51,120 bases of DNA from Allomuricauda sp. CP2A. Its GTDB lineage: Bacteria; Bacteroidota; Bacteroidia; Flavobacteriales; Flavobacteriaceae. Below the pieces are notes generated by a model. That model made no database searches. It worked only from the letters and a program-made list of their open reading frames with translations, and was not told the origin of the DNA. Below are positions 25,230-33,704 of the stretch, in pieces. The stretch is taken from the NCBI RefSeq assembly GCF_001683915.1, contig NZ_LXTT01000165.1:1-51120 (forward strand), given 5' to 3'. Made by a program: the position numbers and the translations under genes. Each line of letters begins with the position of its first letter. Positions within the stretch are counted from its first letter, which is position 1.

Positions 25230-25793
25230 ATGGAAAGAAAAAGAATATATCCGAATATGTGGCAGACCGTTCCTTTTTCATTTGATCTTTTAAATCAAAT
25301 GGAGAACCAAGGAAAGCCGGTCAAGGAATTGATCTTGAAAAATGAAGCCGCAACAGAGCTACATGTTTCTAAGATGATGTTGAGCATCACCAAGTTTTCA
25401 GCTATTGATGCTGAGGGCAATGAACATATTGTTACCAATTTCCCAGGCCAAAGTGCAGTGACTCTCAAGGGCATTTCATCTGGACAGTTTTTGCGCTCCA
25501 AGAATGTGGTGTCGCTACCTGAAGGAAAGTATACTGCCCTACGATTCTATTTGGCAAAAGAAGGAAGCCAGTTTCGATATTGGGACGGTGTGCAAGAATC
25601 GGCTGATCATTTTGGCCGTTTGGATTTTAGCATTGAAAATGGGCTTCAAATTGAAGGAAATGAAGCACCGGAGGTGAAATTGTGGTTCGACTTTGTTCCG
25701 TTTAAATGGAGCAGTCACTTTAAACCATTTTTGGACCTTTTCAAAGGAAACAGAAGCCCAAGACCCCGATTGGCGAACAGTTTCGGGAATTAA
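25230..25793 (+). CDS. Unrecognised protein, possibly DUF4382-like
   Basis: I do not recognise this 187-residue protein with confidence. It lacks a signal peptide and membrane helices, beginning MERKRIYPNMWQTVPFSFDL. A central stretch (TLKGISSGQFLRSKNV, then SLPEGKYTALRFYL) resembles the 'PxGxYTxLRL' strand of DUF4382 beta-sandwich domains, which are normally secreted. The C-terminus is basic (FKGNRSPRPRLANSFGN). It stands alone: the upstream gene is divergent and a strong bidirectional terminator follows. The reading frame is well supported by codon use and by a clean start and stop. Confidence 0.7.
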   Translation: MERKRIYPNMWQTVPFSFDLLNQMENQGKPVKELILKNEAATELHVSKMMLSITKFSAIDAEGNEHIVTNFPGQSAVTLKGISSGQFLRSKNVVSLPEGKYTALRFYLAKEGSQFRYWDGVQESADHFGRLDFSIENGLQIEGNEAPEVKLWFDFVPFKWSSHFKPFLDLFKGNRSPRPRLANSFGN

Positions 25794-25814
25794 TATAGCT
25801 ATGAATTGGAATGG

Positions 25815-25845
25815 AAAAGGCACCTGAAGAGGTGCCTTTTTTGTT
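25815..25845. terminator. Bidirectional terminator
   Basis: A perfect 10-bp stem AAAAGGCACC/GGTGCCTTTT with a 6-nt loop lies between two convergent genes, with A- and T-runs at its ends. Confidence 0.88.
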
Positions 25846-25868
25846 ATTTGGGTTTGTTTTGACGTTAA

Positions 25869-26462
25869 TCAAGCGCTATTCTGGTCATAAAAATTGGTGA
25901 GGATGGAATCCAGTTCCTCTTTGCCCTTTGCAATACCCTCAATTTTCTCCCATAATTCTTTCTTAAAAAGGGGGCGTAGGGGTTGTTGCAATTTGGTGAT
26001 GTTGCCAAAGACCTTTTTGACTTTGTTGTCCCAGACACCGTGATATTTCAGCAAATCGTCTGGATACACAATTTTTCTGGAGGTGCCCTCGTCAACAGCC
26101 ATAAAGGGCTCGGAGATGTTCAGGTAGCCATAATCGTCGGTCAATTGCTCTCCGGGATAGATATTGCGAATGGCAATTTCAAAATCGTAGGCCGTGCTCA
26201 TGCAATTGGAGTTGAAACTGTGGTTGACAAAGCGGCTATGGTCCCAGCAGAGGACATAGTTGCCCATGTTGTTCCGGAAACAATAGGTTTCCAAAATTGT
26301 CTGGTACGTTGGGTCCATTTGCTGTACTTCCATGGAAGTGAACTCGCGGTCCAACTTGTCCAGCACCCATGTAATGGTGCCGGCGGGAATGAATTGGGTG
26401 GCCACCACGCCATAACCCATTTCACTGCTGATAAAGCGTAATTCCGTATCGGGATGAATCAT
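25869..26462 (-). CDS. SET-domain protein (putative protein lysine methyltransferase)
   Basis: The 197-residue protein has SET-domain motifs: GYGVVATQFIPAGTITW near residues 16-32, RFVNHSFNSNC at 77-87 (the NHS signature) and GEQLTDDYGYLN at 104-115. The latter carries the catalytic-type Tyr and the knot region. SET enzymes transfer methyl groups from S-adenosylmethionine to lysine. Here the usual Cys of NHSC is Phe, and no post-SET cysteine cluster is seen. The C-terminal 80 residues are a helical extension. The substrate is unknown. It stands as a single gene, convergent with the preceding one. Confidence 0.8.
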   Translation of the reverse strand: MIHPDTELRFISSEMGYGVVATQFIPAGTITWVLDKLDREFTSMEVQQMDPTYQTILETYCFRNNMGNYVLCWDHSRFVNHSFNSNCMSTAYDFEIAIRNIYPGEQLTDDYGYLNISEPFMAVDEGTSRKIVYPDDLLKYHGVWDNKVKKVFGNITKLQQPLRPLFKKELWEKIEGIAKGKEELDSILTNFYDQNSA

Positions 26463-26601
26463 TATATACCTATTGAATTTTTAATTGAAGGTATAAAATA
26501 GTTGGATTGGTTTTGAAGGAATTTTTTGGGGGCAAATTGTCTGCAAAAGTGCTGTCCCAACCAATGAAAAAATTGAAAAATAATCCGTTAAGCGGTCTCT
26601 T

Positions 26602-26928
26602 TTAATGCGTTACAATTTTAAGCCCCACAATGGAGATGACCAAGGTCGATAGGAAGAACAATCGCAAAAAAGTGGTCGGTTCATTGAATGCAAAAATCCC
26701 GACCAGAACGGTCCCAACCGCACCTATTCCTGTCCAAACGGCATAGGCCGTGCCTATGGGCAAAGTTTGGGTGGCCTTTATCAAAAGGGCCATGCTCAGG
26801 GTAAGCGTCACCAGAAACCCGGCGTACCATAGGTACATTTCGGTCCCGGTGGTCTCTTTTGCTTTTCCCAGACAGAAGGCAAACGCAACTTCAAACAATC
26901 CGGCAATAATCAATACGATCCAGTTCAT
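26602..26928 (-). CDS. SMR-family exporter of the SugE/Gdx type
   Basis: This four-helix inner-membrane exporter of 108 residues has the small-multidrug-resistance pattern: MNWIVLIIAGLFEVAFAFCL with the conserved membrane Glu14, then SMALLIKATQTLPIGTAYAV and WTGIGAVGTVLVGI. The segment GTAYAVWTGIGAVG is typical of the SugE/Gdx branch, which exports guanidinium or small quaternary amines, rather than the broad EmrE/Qac branch. No guanidine riboswitch is evident in the 76 bp upstream. It appears to be a single gene and would work as a dual-topology dimer. Confidence 0.88.
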   Translation of the reverse strand: MNWIVLIIAGLFEVAFAFCLGKAKETTGTEMYLWYAGFLVTLTLSMALLIKATQTLPIGTAYAVWTGIGAVGTVLVGIFAFNEPTTFLRLFFLSTLVISIVGLKIVTH

Positions 26929-27004
26929 GTGATACTAAAATAGGGTTTTGGCGAGTTTAATGTCCATGGATTAAAGATGGTTGATCACTAGGAATTTCAT
27001 GTAT

Positions 27005-27292
27005 TTAGAGGATGTTGCCCCAATCCTGCCTTCCCACAATGGCCATGATTTCAACAATATCATCGTTCAATCTAAAAAATATACTGTCCGAACCACAGAC
27101 ACAACGCCTATACCCTTTTTTGATATGATCTACGGTTTCAAAGGAAAAGGGGTTTTGGGCAATTCGATCAAAATGTTCAAAAAAAGCATGAAAATAGGTG
27201 TCGGCCTGTGCCATGCCAAATTTTACAACGCCATAGTGGTGAATGCGAATCAAATCTTCCTTGGCCTCGTTGCTTAATCTATACTGGGCCAC
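27005..27292 (-). CDS. RelE/ParE family toxin (second pair)
   Basis: The 95-residue protein has the ParE pattern: AQYRLSNEAKEDLIRIHHYG, then FDRIAQNPFSFETVDHIKKG, YRRCVCGSDSIFFRLNDDIV and the end EIMAIVGRQDWGNIL. It overlaps the antitoxin gene by 14 bp. It is clearly related to, but well diverged from, the toxin at 18.4 kb, so the two pairs are unlikely to cross-react or to be a recent duplication. Confidence 0.88.
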   Translation of the reverse strand: MAQYRLSNEAKEDLIRIHHYGVVKFGMAQADTYFHAFFEHFDRIAQNPFSFETVDHIKKGYRRCVCGSDSIFFRLNDDIVEIMAIVGRQDWGNIL

Positions 27293-27524
27293 CCAAAGAG
27301 GATTTGGATTGCTTTAAAATCTCATCCTTGCTATCCGTAGTGAACCCGCTGTTTTCGGCCTTGGTGAGTTTGCCCCGTATCCAGTCGAATTGTGCCTGTT
27401 GGTTCCGTGCCTGCCGGATAAGGTCGTTTACCAATTCGCTTTTGCTGGAATATTCTTTGCTGTCCACTTGGGATTTTAACCATTCATCATTGGGTTCTGT
27501 AAGGGAAATGCTCTGTCTTGCCAT
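27279..27524 (-). CDS. ParD-like antitoxin (second pair)
   Basis: The start MARQSISLTEPNDEWLKSQV (27524) gives 81 residues; an in-frame ATG 7 codons earlier is less likely. The N-terminus is a ribbon-helix-helix DNA-binding unit with SKEYSSKSELVNDLIRQAR, as in ParD. The C-terminal tail should wrap the toxin. A -7 promoter element lies 18 bp upstream. Autoregulation by the complex is expected from the family. Confidence 0.87.
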   Translation of the reverse strand: MARQSISLTEPNDEWLKSQVDSKEYSSKSELVNDLIRQARNQQAQFDWIRGKLTKAENSGFTTDSKDEILKQSKSSLGGPV

Positions 27525-27542
27525 AACAACCATTAATTGGTG

Positions 27543-27550
27543 CAAATATA
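27543..27550 (-). promoter_or_regulatory. -7 element for the second parDE-like pair
   Basis: Minus-strand TATATTTG, a full match to TAnnTTTG, 18 bp upstream of the antitoxin ATG. The nearest TTG is only 14 bp away, so the -33 part is doubtful. Confidence 0.4.
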
Positions 27551-27617
27551 CATCAAAAATGAATCAATTTGGAGGCTGTCTGTGGTATCTGAGGATTTAT
27601 TTATCAATAATCAAACA

Positions 27618-30452
27618 TCAATGCGCCTCCAACCAATTCTCCCCAATACCCACTTCCACATCCAACGGCACAGAAAGTTTATAGGCGTTTTCCATTTCGG
27701 ATTTAATGAGTTCCTTCATTTCCTCCAGTTCCGGTTTGTAGCAATCAAACACCAATTCATCATGTACCTGCAACAGCATTTTGGTCTTGTATTTTCCTTC
27801 GGAAAGCTTTTTATGGATGTTGATCATCGCAATTTTGATGATGTCCGCGGCACTTCCCTGAATGGGCGCATTAACCGCGTTGCGTTCCGCAGCGCCACGC
27901 ACCACCTGGTTGCCTGCATTGATGTCCTTTAAATAGCGGCGACGCCCCAAAATGGTCTGCACATAGCCGTGCTCGCGGGCAAAATCAATCTGCTCGCTGA
28001 TGTAGTTGCGCAATTTCGGGTAAGTTTTGTAATACGTATCGATGAGTTCCTTGGCTTCAGTACGGCTTAAATCCGTTTGGTTGCTCAACCCAAAGGCCGA
28101 CACCCCGTAAATGATTCCAAAGTTCACCGTTTTGGCATTGCTCCGTTGCTCGCGGGTCACTTCGTCAATCGGCACATTAAATACTTTGGATGCCGTGGAA
28201 GCGTGAATGTCCTCCCCATTTTTAAAAGCGGAGATCATGGTGTCCTCCTCGCTCAATGCCGCAATAATGCGCAGTTCTATCTGGGAGTAATCCGCCGCCA
28301 GCAAAACGTAGTTTTCATCCCGTGGGATAAAGGCTTTCCGCACCTGTCTGCCCCGTTCGGTTCGGATGGGGATGTTCTGCAGATTGGGATTATTGCTACT
28401 CAATCGACCTGTGGCGGCCACGGTCTGCATATAGTCTGTGTGCACCCGACCACTGTGTTTTTGCACCTCGTTGGGCAGGGCATCCACATAGGTGCTCTTT
28501 AGTTTGGTCAATCCGCGGTAATCCAATACATTTCTTATGATTTCATGATCCTTGGCCAAATAGGAAAGCACATCCTCCGAAGTGGAATACTGTCCTGTTT
28601 TGGTCTTTTTGGGCTTGTCAACCAAGTTCAACTTTCCAAAGAGGATGTCGCCTAACTGTTTGGGCGAAGCTATGTTGAATTCCTCCCCGGCATTCGTATA
28701 AATTTTTTGCTCCAGATCTTTGATATCCTTATCCAGTTGGATGGAGAGCTCCTTCAAATAATCCTCATTCAGGTTGATGCCCTCCCGTTCCATGTCGGCC
28801 AAAACACGGAGCAGTGGCACTTCAATTTCCTCAAAAAGTTTATCGGTTTTTGCTTCTTTTAACTCTGGCCTGAACTTTTGCGCCAATTGATAAGTGACAT
28901 CGGCATCCTCCACCGCATATTCGGTCTGTTTGTCCAAAGGCACCTGCCGCATGTTCAATTGGTTCTTTCCCTTTTTGCCGATAAGTTCCGTGATGGAAAC
29001 CGGGGTATAGTTAAGGTAGGTTTCGGCAAGAACGTCCATGCCGTGGCGCATATCGGGGTTGATGAGGTAATGGGCCAACATGGTATCAAAGAGTTTGCCC
29101 TTGACCTCCACCCCGTAGTTGAGCATTACCTTGATATCGTACTTTAAGTTCTGCCCGATTTTTTCGATCTCTTCGGATTCAAAGAAGGGCCGCAATTTTT
29201 CAATCAGCGGCATGGCATCATTTTTCCCTTCGGGAAAAGGAACATAAAAGCCCTTTCCAACACCCCAGCTAAAGGCAATGCCCACCAGTTCAGCTTCCAG
29301 GGGATTGATGGACGTGGTCTCGGTATCAAAACAGACCGAGGTTTGCTTCATCAAATTTTCCAAGAACAGTTCCATGCCCAAACCATTCTGAATCATTTGG
29401 TAAAAGTGAGTGACATCGGCAATGGTCTTTCTGCCGCTTACATCCTTGATCGTCGCCGCAGCCTCGGTAGGGTCGCCCCCAAAAAGGGTAAACTGACCGC
29501 TTCCGGCCACTTTGGCCTCTTGTTTGGCCGTTTCGGTACTGGTCACTTGGGTGGTGGCTTCCGCCTCACCTGAAAATATTTTGATGAACTGTTCCTTCAA
29601 CCTTCGGAATTCGAGTTCTTCAAAGATTTTTTGTACTTCTTCGGCATCGGGAGGGCACATTTCATAATCCTCGGCATGGAAAGTGACCTCGCAATCGGTT
29701 TTGATCTCGGCCAATTGGCGTGAAAGTCGCCCCAATTCGGCATTTTCCTCCACCTTTTCCTTCATTTTCCCCTTGAGCTGATCCGTATTGCTCAAGAGAC
29801 CTTCCAATGAGCCAAATTGCTCCAGAAATTTTTTGGCGGTCTTGTCGCCCACACCAGGTAGGCCGGGAATATTATCGCTGGCATCGCCCATCATGCCCAA
29901 GTAGTCAATAACCTGCTCTGGGCGTTCCACACCAAAGCGTTTTTGAACTTCAGGAATCCCCCAAATTTCTATTCCGTTGCCCATTCGGGCGGGGCGGTAC
30001 ATAAAAATATTTTCGCTCACCAATTGCCCAAAATCTTTATCGGGAGTCACCATAAAGACCTTATAATTCTCTTTTTCCGCTTGTTTGGCTATCGTCCCGA
30101 TAAGGTCATCGGCCTCGTAGCCTTCCAATTCCACAATGGGGATTTTCATGGCGTTTAAAATCTGTTGAATATAGGGAACGGCAATCCGGATGGCATCCGG
30201 GGTCTCATCCCTGTTGGCCTTGTACGCTTCAAAAAGCTCGGTGCGTTCCACACTGCCCCCCTTGTCAAAGGCGACGGCCAAATGGTCGGGTTGTTCCCGT
30301 TTGATGACATCAAAAAGGGAATTCACAAACCCCATTATGGCGGAGGTGTCCATTCCTTTGGAATTGATTCGTGGATTCTTTATCAAGGCATAATACCCAC
30401 GGAAAATCAAGGCGTAGGCGTCTAGCAGGAAAAGTCGTTTTTGTTCAGACAT
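27618..30452 (-). CDS. polA: DNA polymerase I
   Basis: This repair and Okazaki-fragment polymerase has 944 residues. The 5'-3' exonuclease domain (about 1-290) has LFLLDAYALIFRGYYA and GMMGDASDNIPGLPGVGDKT. The 3'-5' proofreading domain (about 340-540) keeps the acidic residues in CFDTETTSINPLEAE, so proofreading should be active. The polymerase domain has motif A LLAADYSQIELRIIA, motif B RSNAKTVNFGIIYGVSAFGL and motif C QVHDELVFD. All catalytic residues are present. A variable region near 295-340 links the first two domains. It is transcribed alone. Confidence 0.97.
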   Translation of the reverse strand: MSEQKRLFLLDAYALIFRGYYALIKNPRINSKGMDTSAIMGFVNSLFDVIKREQPDHLAVAFDKGGSVERTELFEAYKANRDETPDAIRIAVPYIQQILNAMKIPIVELEGYEADDLIGTIAKQAEKENYKVFMVTPDKDFGQLVSENIFMYRPARMGNGIEIWGIPEVQKRFGVERPEQVIDYLGMMGDASDNIPGLPGVGDKTAKKFLEQFGSLEGLLSNTDQLKGKMKEKVEENAELGRLSRQLAEIKTDCEVTFHAEDYEMCPPDAEEVQKIFEELEFRRLKEQFIKIFSGEAEATTQVTSTETAKQEAKVAGSGQFTLFGGDPTEAAATIKDVSGRKTIADVTHFYQMIQNGLGMELFLENLMKQTSVCFDTETTSINPLEAELVGIAFSWGVGKGFYVPFPEGKNDAMPLIEKLRPFFESEEIEKIGQNLKYDIKVMLNYGVEVKGKLFDTMLAHYLINPDMRHGMDVLAETYLNYTPVSITELIGKKGKNQLNMRQVPLDKQTEYAVEDADVTYQLAQKFRPELKEAKTDKLFEEIEVPLLRVLADMEREGINLNEDYLKELSIQLDKDIKDLEQKIYTNAGEEFNIASPKQLGDILFGKLNLVDKPKKTKTGQYSTSEDVLSYLAKDHEIIRNVLDYRGLTKLKSTYVDALPNEVQKHSGRVHTDYMQTVAATGRLSSNNPNLQNIPIRTERGRQVRKAFIPRDENYVLLAADYSQIELRIIAALSEEDTMISAFKNGEDIHASTASKVFNVPIDEVTREQRSNAKTVNFGIIYGVSAFGLSNQTDLSRTEAKELIDTYYKTYPKLRNYISEQIDFAREHGYVQTILGRRRYLKDINAGNQVVRGAAERNAVNAPIQGSAADIIKIAMINIHKKLSEGKYKTKMLLQVHDELVFDCYKPELEEMKELIKSEMENAYKLSVPLDVEVGIGENWLEAH

Positions 30453-30519
30453 GGTATTCGGTTGTCAGTTAACAATGTTCAATAAACAATGAAGGGGACT
30501 AAAAGTACGAATTGCTGTT

Positions 30520-30630
30520 CAAAAGAACCTAGAATAAAGAGCCAAGAATAAAGACGTCTTGGTTCTTTTGTCCATCAGTGCAACGGTCTTGGGTCTAGCA
30601 TCTATCAGCGTAGCGGTCTAGAGTCTAATT
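30520..30630. repeat. Inverted repeat and degenerate tandem repeat in the polA-asparaginase gap
   Basis: CAAAAGAACC (30520-30529) and GGTTCTTTTG (30561-30570) are perfect 10-bp arms around two AAGAATAAAGA-type units. They are followed by two 30-nt units (30571-30600, 30601-30630) that agree at about 21 of 30 positions. The last unit runs into the stop codon of the asparaginase gene. Confidence 0.6.
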
Positions 30631-31617
30631 GTAAAAACTCTTCACTTCCCGGTTCTCGTGTCCATTTTCGCTATATTCCCGATACGTAAATCCGGGATGG
30701 ACACAATACCCGCCCGTTTCCCCATTTTTGTTGATGGCCAAAAACCCGATTTGGAAATCTTCACGGCCCTCATTTTTCTTCATGATGCGTTTTACGCCTT
30801 CTTCACAGGCTTCTTGCGGACTTTTGCCTTGCCGCATCAATTCCACAATCAAAAAACTCCCCACAGTACGGATGACTTCCTCGCCCACACCGGTAGCAGT
30901 AGCACCGCCCACTTCATTGTCCACATATAATCCGGCACCAATAATGGGGGAGTCCCCAACACGACCCGCCACTTTGTAGGCCATCCCACTGGTGGTACAT
31001 GCCCCGGCAATGTCCCCGTTTTCATCAATGGCCAGCATGCCAATGGTATCGTGGTTTTCTATGTTGATGGTGGTCTCGTATTTGGAAGTTTTTAGCCACT
31101 CTTGGTATTGTTTGCGAGTACTTTCGGTCAATAGATCCTCTTTTTTAAAGCCTTGTTCGTAGGCGAATTTTTCAGCGCCCTTGCCCGCCAAAAGGATATG
31201 GGGGGTCTCTTCCATTACTTTTCGGGCCACCGAAACGGGATGCACAATGTTCTGAAGGTATACCACGGAACCGCAATTGCCATCCTTATCCATGATGCAG
31301 GCATCCAAAGTGACGTTGCCATCGCGGTCTGGGCGACCACCCTTGCCCACGGTTTCGTTGGTCTCATCAGCTTCTTCCACCATCACCCCTTGTTCTACGG
31401 CATCCAAGGCGTTTCCCCCTTTCCTCAGCACATCCCAGGCCTTGCTGGTGGCATTGCCAAAATTCCATGTACAGACCACAATGGGTTTAATGGGTTTTGT
31501 TGATGCCATAACGGTTTCTTGTGGTTTGTTTTCTGTCTTGCAGGAGGCTAGGGCTGAGGCCGATACAATTCCAACCGTGGTAAGGCTGGAATTTTTGAGA
31601 AATTTGCGTCGCTTCAT
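30625..31617 (-). CDS. Glycosylasparaginase-type N-terminal nucleophile hydrolase, putative Tat lipoprotein
   Basis: The 330-residue protein resembles N4-(beta-N-acetylglucosaminyl)-L-asparaginase. In that family the precursor cleaves itself before a Thr that becomes the nucleophile. Here it is Thr191 in the motif NHDTIGMLAID, with the downstream GRVGDSPIIGAGLYVDN substrate loop. The N-terminus MKRRKFLKNSSLTTVGIVSA carries a twin-arginine motif and then a lipobox ASALASC (Cys26). Export folded via Tat and lipid anchoring are therefore likely. It would remove asparagine-linked GlcNAc from glycopeptides. It is divergent from cutC with 41 bp between starts. Confidence 0.9.
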   Translation of the reverse strand: MKRRKFLKNSSLTTVGIVSASALASCKTENKPQETVMASTKPIKPIVVCTWNFGNATSKAWDVLRKGGNALDAVEQGVMVEEADETNETVGKGGRPDRDGNVTLDACIMDKDGNCGSVVYLQNIVHPVSVARKVMEETPHILLAGKGAEKFAYEQGFKKEDLLTESTRKQYQEWLKTSKYETTINIENHDTIGMLAIDENGDIAGACTTSGMAYKVAGRVGDSPIIGAGLYVDNEVGGATATGVGEEVIRTVGSFLIVELMRQGKSPQEACEEGVKRIMKKNEGREDFQIGFLAINKNGETGGYCVHPGFTYREYSENGHENREVKSFYN

Positions 31618-31658
31618 GGAAAGGGATGTTTACTTTTAAGGGTGATAAATATAGCAAT

Positions 31659-32378
31659 ATGCTTGTAGAAGTTTGTGCCAATTCCCTCGAATCGGCATTA
31701 AATGCACAGAGCGCTGGAGCAGATCGGATTGAACTTTGTTCCGAGCTTGGGGTCGGGGGGATAACCCCTTCAATGGGCCTGATAAAATTGGTAAAAAAGG
31801 AGTTGGATATTCCTGTGCATGTCCTTGTTCGTCCACGAAGTGGACATTTTACCTATTCCAGTGCAGAATTTGAGGTGATGAAAGCTGATATATTGACCTG
31901 TAGGGAGTTGGGTGTCGATGGTATTGTCACTGGAATTTTGACACATGATTTTTCGGTGGGTGTGAAACGCACCCAAGAATTGGTAGGCCTGGCCAAGCCT
32001 TTTCATTTTACGTTTCACCGGGCATTTGATTGGGTGGCTGAGCCTACCAAGGCAATACATGAATTGGAAAACATTGGTGTGGATACCATTTTAACCTCGG
32101 GAGGGCATCCATCCGCAGAAAAAGGAATTGAAGCACTGAAGGAATGGCAAAAACAGACTTCCATGACGATCATGGCAGGTGGCGGCATCAATCCCAATAA
32201 TGCAGCAAAGTTTAAGGATGGCGGACTAGTTGCCATCCATTGTTCGGGTACTTCCTTTGGGAATTCGATGAAATTGGAAGGGAAAATCAGCATGAATTCA
32301 GCAAAACATTTGGTGGAAGATCAAGTTGCAATTTCAGACGTAGCTATCTTGAAATCTGTTGTGGAAGCCGTTAAATAA
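31659..32378 (+). CDS. cutC: CutC family protein
   Basis: This TIM-barrel protein of 239 residues starts at MLVEVCANSLESALNAQSAG (31659); a frame opening at 31626 adds 11 residues without support. Family motifs are GADRIELCSELGVGGITPS, VLVRPRSGHFTYS, FHRAFDWV and LTSGGHPSAEKGI. CutC was named for copper homeostasis in E. coli, but that role is disputed and the activity is not settled. It is divergent from the asparaginase gene and 54 bp upstream of a metallophosphoesterase gene on the same strand. Confidence 0.92.
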   Translation: MLVEVCANSLESALNAQSAGADRIELCSELGVGGITPSMGLIKLVKKELDIPVHVLVRPRSGHFTYSSAEFEVMKADILTCRELGVDGIVTGILTHDFSVGVKRTQELVGLAKPFHFTFHRAFDWVAEPTKAIHELENIGVDTILTSGGHPSAEKGIEALKEWQKQTSMTIMAGGGINPNNAAKFKDGGLVAIHCSGTSFGNSMKLEGKISMNSAKHLVEDQVAISDVAILKSVVEAVK

Positions 32379-32412
32379 TACTAAAAAGTCCTGCATAATA
32401 GCATATTAGCAC

Positions 32413-32420
32413 TAATTTTG
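32413..32420 (+). promoter_or_regulatory. Possible -7 element for the metallophosphoesterase gene
   Basis: TAATTTTG matches TAnnTTTG and lies 12 bp before the ATG. No TTG at the -33 distance was seen. Confidence 0.3.
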
Positions 32421-32432
32421 TAAAAAAATTGT

Positions 32433-33668
32433 ATGTCCCGATTTATTGTTTTGGCAATCCTGTATGTTGTGCTGGCCGTTTATGGTTTTCAAGCATTCCG
32501 CACGTTGTTCAAAAGTCCATTGATGCACTGGACCTACATTGCATTGTTTTTGGGTGCCCTGGTTTTTTTGACCGTTAAAGTAATCACCTATGACCCCGGA
32601 GACGGGTTCAAGGGCACCGCAGCTATTGCCGGAAGCATTTTTGCCGCTTTCTTTTTGTTGGCCTTGGTGTTGGGGTTCTTCCTTTTGTTGGAAGACATTG
32701 TGCGATTGATAGGCTTTGGTTACAATAAAGTGGCAGGGGTTTCCAATCCTGATGGAGGCTATTTCCCTTCGCGAAGAACTTTTGTAAGTGGTATTGCCCT
32801 GGGCTTGGCGGCATTGCCTTTTGGGGCTTTGTTGTATGGCATGTACCGCGGAAAATACAATTATCAGGTATTGAAGTACGAGCTGGAGTTTGATGACCTG
32901 CCCGATGCCTTCCACAATTATCGGATCACGCAGATTTCCGATGTGCACAGCGGTAGTTTTGATGATTATAAAAAGGTTGAATACGGGGTTAATCTGGTCA
33001 ACGAACAACAAAGTGATGTGATTTTCTTTACTGGGGACATCGTCAACAATCGTTCAGAGGAACTTAAACCATGGAAAGAGGTTTTTTCCCGTTTGGAGGC
33101 CAAGGATGGGGTGTTCAGCATTTTGGGGAACCATGATTATGGCGATTATGCCACTTGGGAAACGGAGGAGGCCAAGCACCAAAATTTGGAAGACCTTAAA
33201 ACCCTGCAACAGGAGATGGGCTTTGATCTTATGCTAAATTCCAACCGCTATTTGGAAAAAGATGGTCAGAAAATTGCCTTGCTCGGTGTGGAAAACTGGG
33301 GTCGGGGAGGCTTTAAAAAAGCGGGCGATCTTGAAAAGGCCAAGGAAGGGATCCATAAGGACGATTTTAAAATATTGTTGAGCCATGACCCCTCGCATTG
33401 GGAAGATGTGGTGCTGCATGATGATTACCATTTTCACCTGACCTTGAGCGGGCATACCCACGGCATGCAGTTTGGGGTTGAGATTCCTGGCTGGGTTAAA
33501 TGGAGCCCTGTTAAGTGGCGCTACAAATATTGGGCGGGCATTTATAAGGAGTTAGATCAGTTCATCAATGTAAACCGCGGGTTCGGATTTATCGGCTACC
33601 CAGGCCGATTTGGAATCTGGCCCGAGATTTCGGTGATTACCTTGAAGAAAAAGGGGATGGCGGCGTAA
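32433..33668 (+). CDS. Membrane-anchored metallophosphoesterase
   Basis: The 411-residue protein has about four N-terminal membrane helices (near 2-20, 31-50, 63-90 and 114-138) and then a calcineurin-type phosphoesterase domain. The metal-binding motifs are in order: TQISDVHSGS, FFTGDIVNN, ILGNHDYG, LLSHDPSHW and LSGHTHGMQFG. The fourth membrane segment is preceded by PSRRTFVSGIALG, which resembles the twin-arginine motif of YkuE/YaeI-type phosphoesterases. The fourth helix may derive from a Tat signal. YaeI-like enzymes act on lipids such as UDP-diacylglucosamine; whether this one does is not known. Confidence 0.88.
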   Translation: MSRFIVLAILYVVLAVYGFQAFRTLFKSPLMHWTYIALFLGALVFLTVKVITYDPGDGFKGTAAIAGSIFAAFFLLALVLGFFLLLEDIVRLIGFGYNKVAGVSNPDGGYFPSRRTFVSGIALGLAALPFGALLYGMYRGKYNYQVLKYELEFDDLPDAFHNYRITQISDVHSGSFDDYKKVEYGVNLVNEQQSDVIFFTGDIVNNRSEELKPWKEVFSRLEAKDGVFSILGNHDYGDYATWETEEAKHQNLEDLKTLQQEMGFDLMLNSNRYLEKDGQKIALLGVENWGRGGFKKAGDLEKAKEGIHKDDFKILLSHDPSHWEDVVLHDDYHFHLTLSGHTHGMQFGVEIPGWVKWSPVKWRYKYWAGIYKELDQFINVNRGFGFIGYPGRFGIWPEISVITLKKKGMAA

Positions 33669-33704
33669 ATCCGATTTTCGGGTTTACAGGAAGTGTTTGA
33701 CGGT

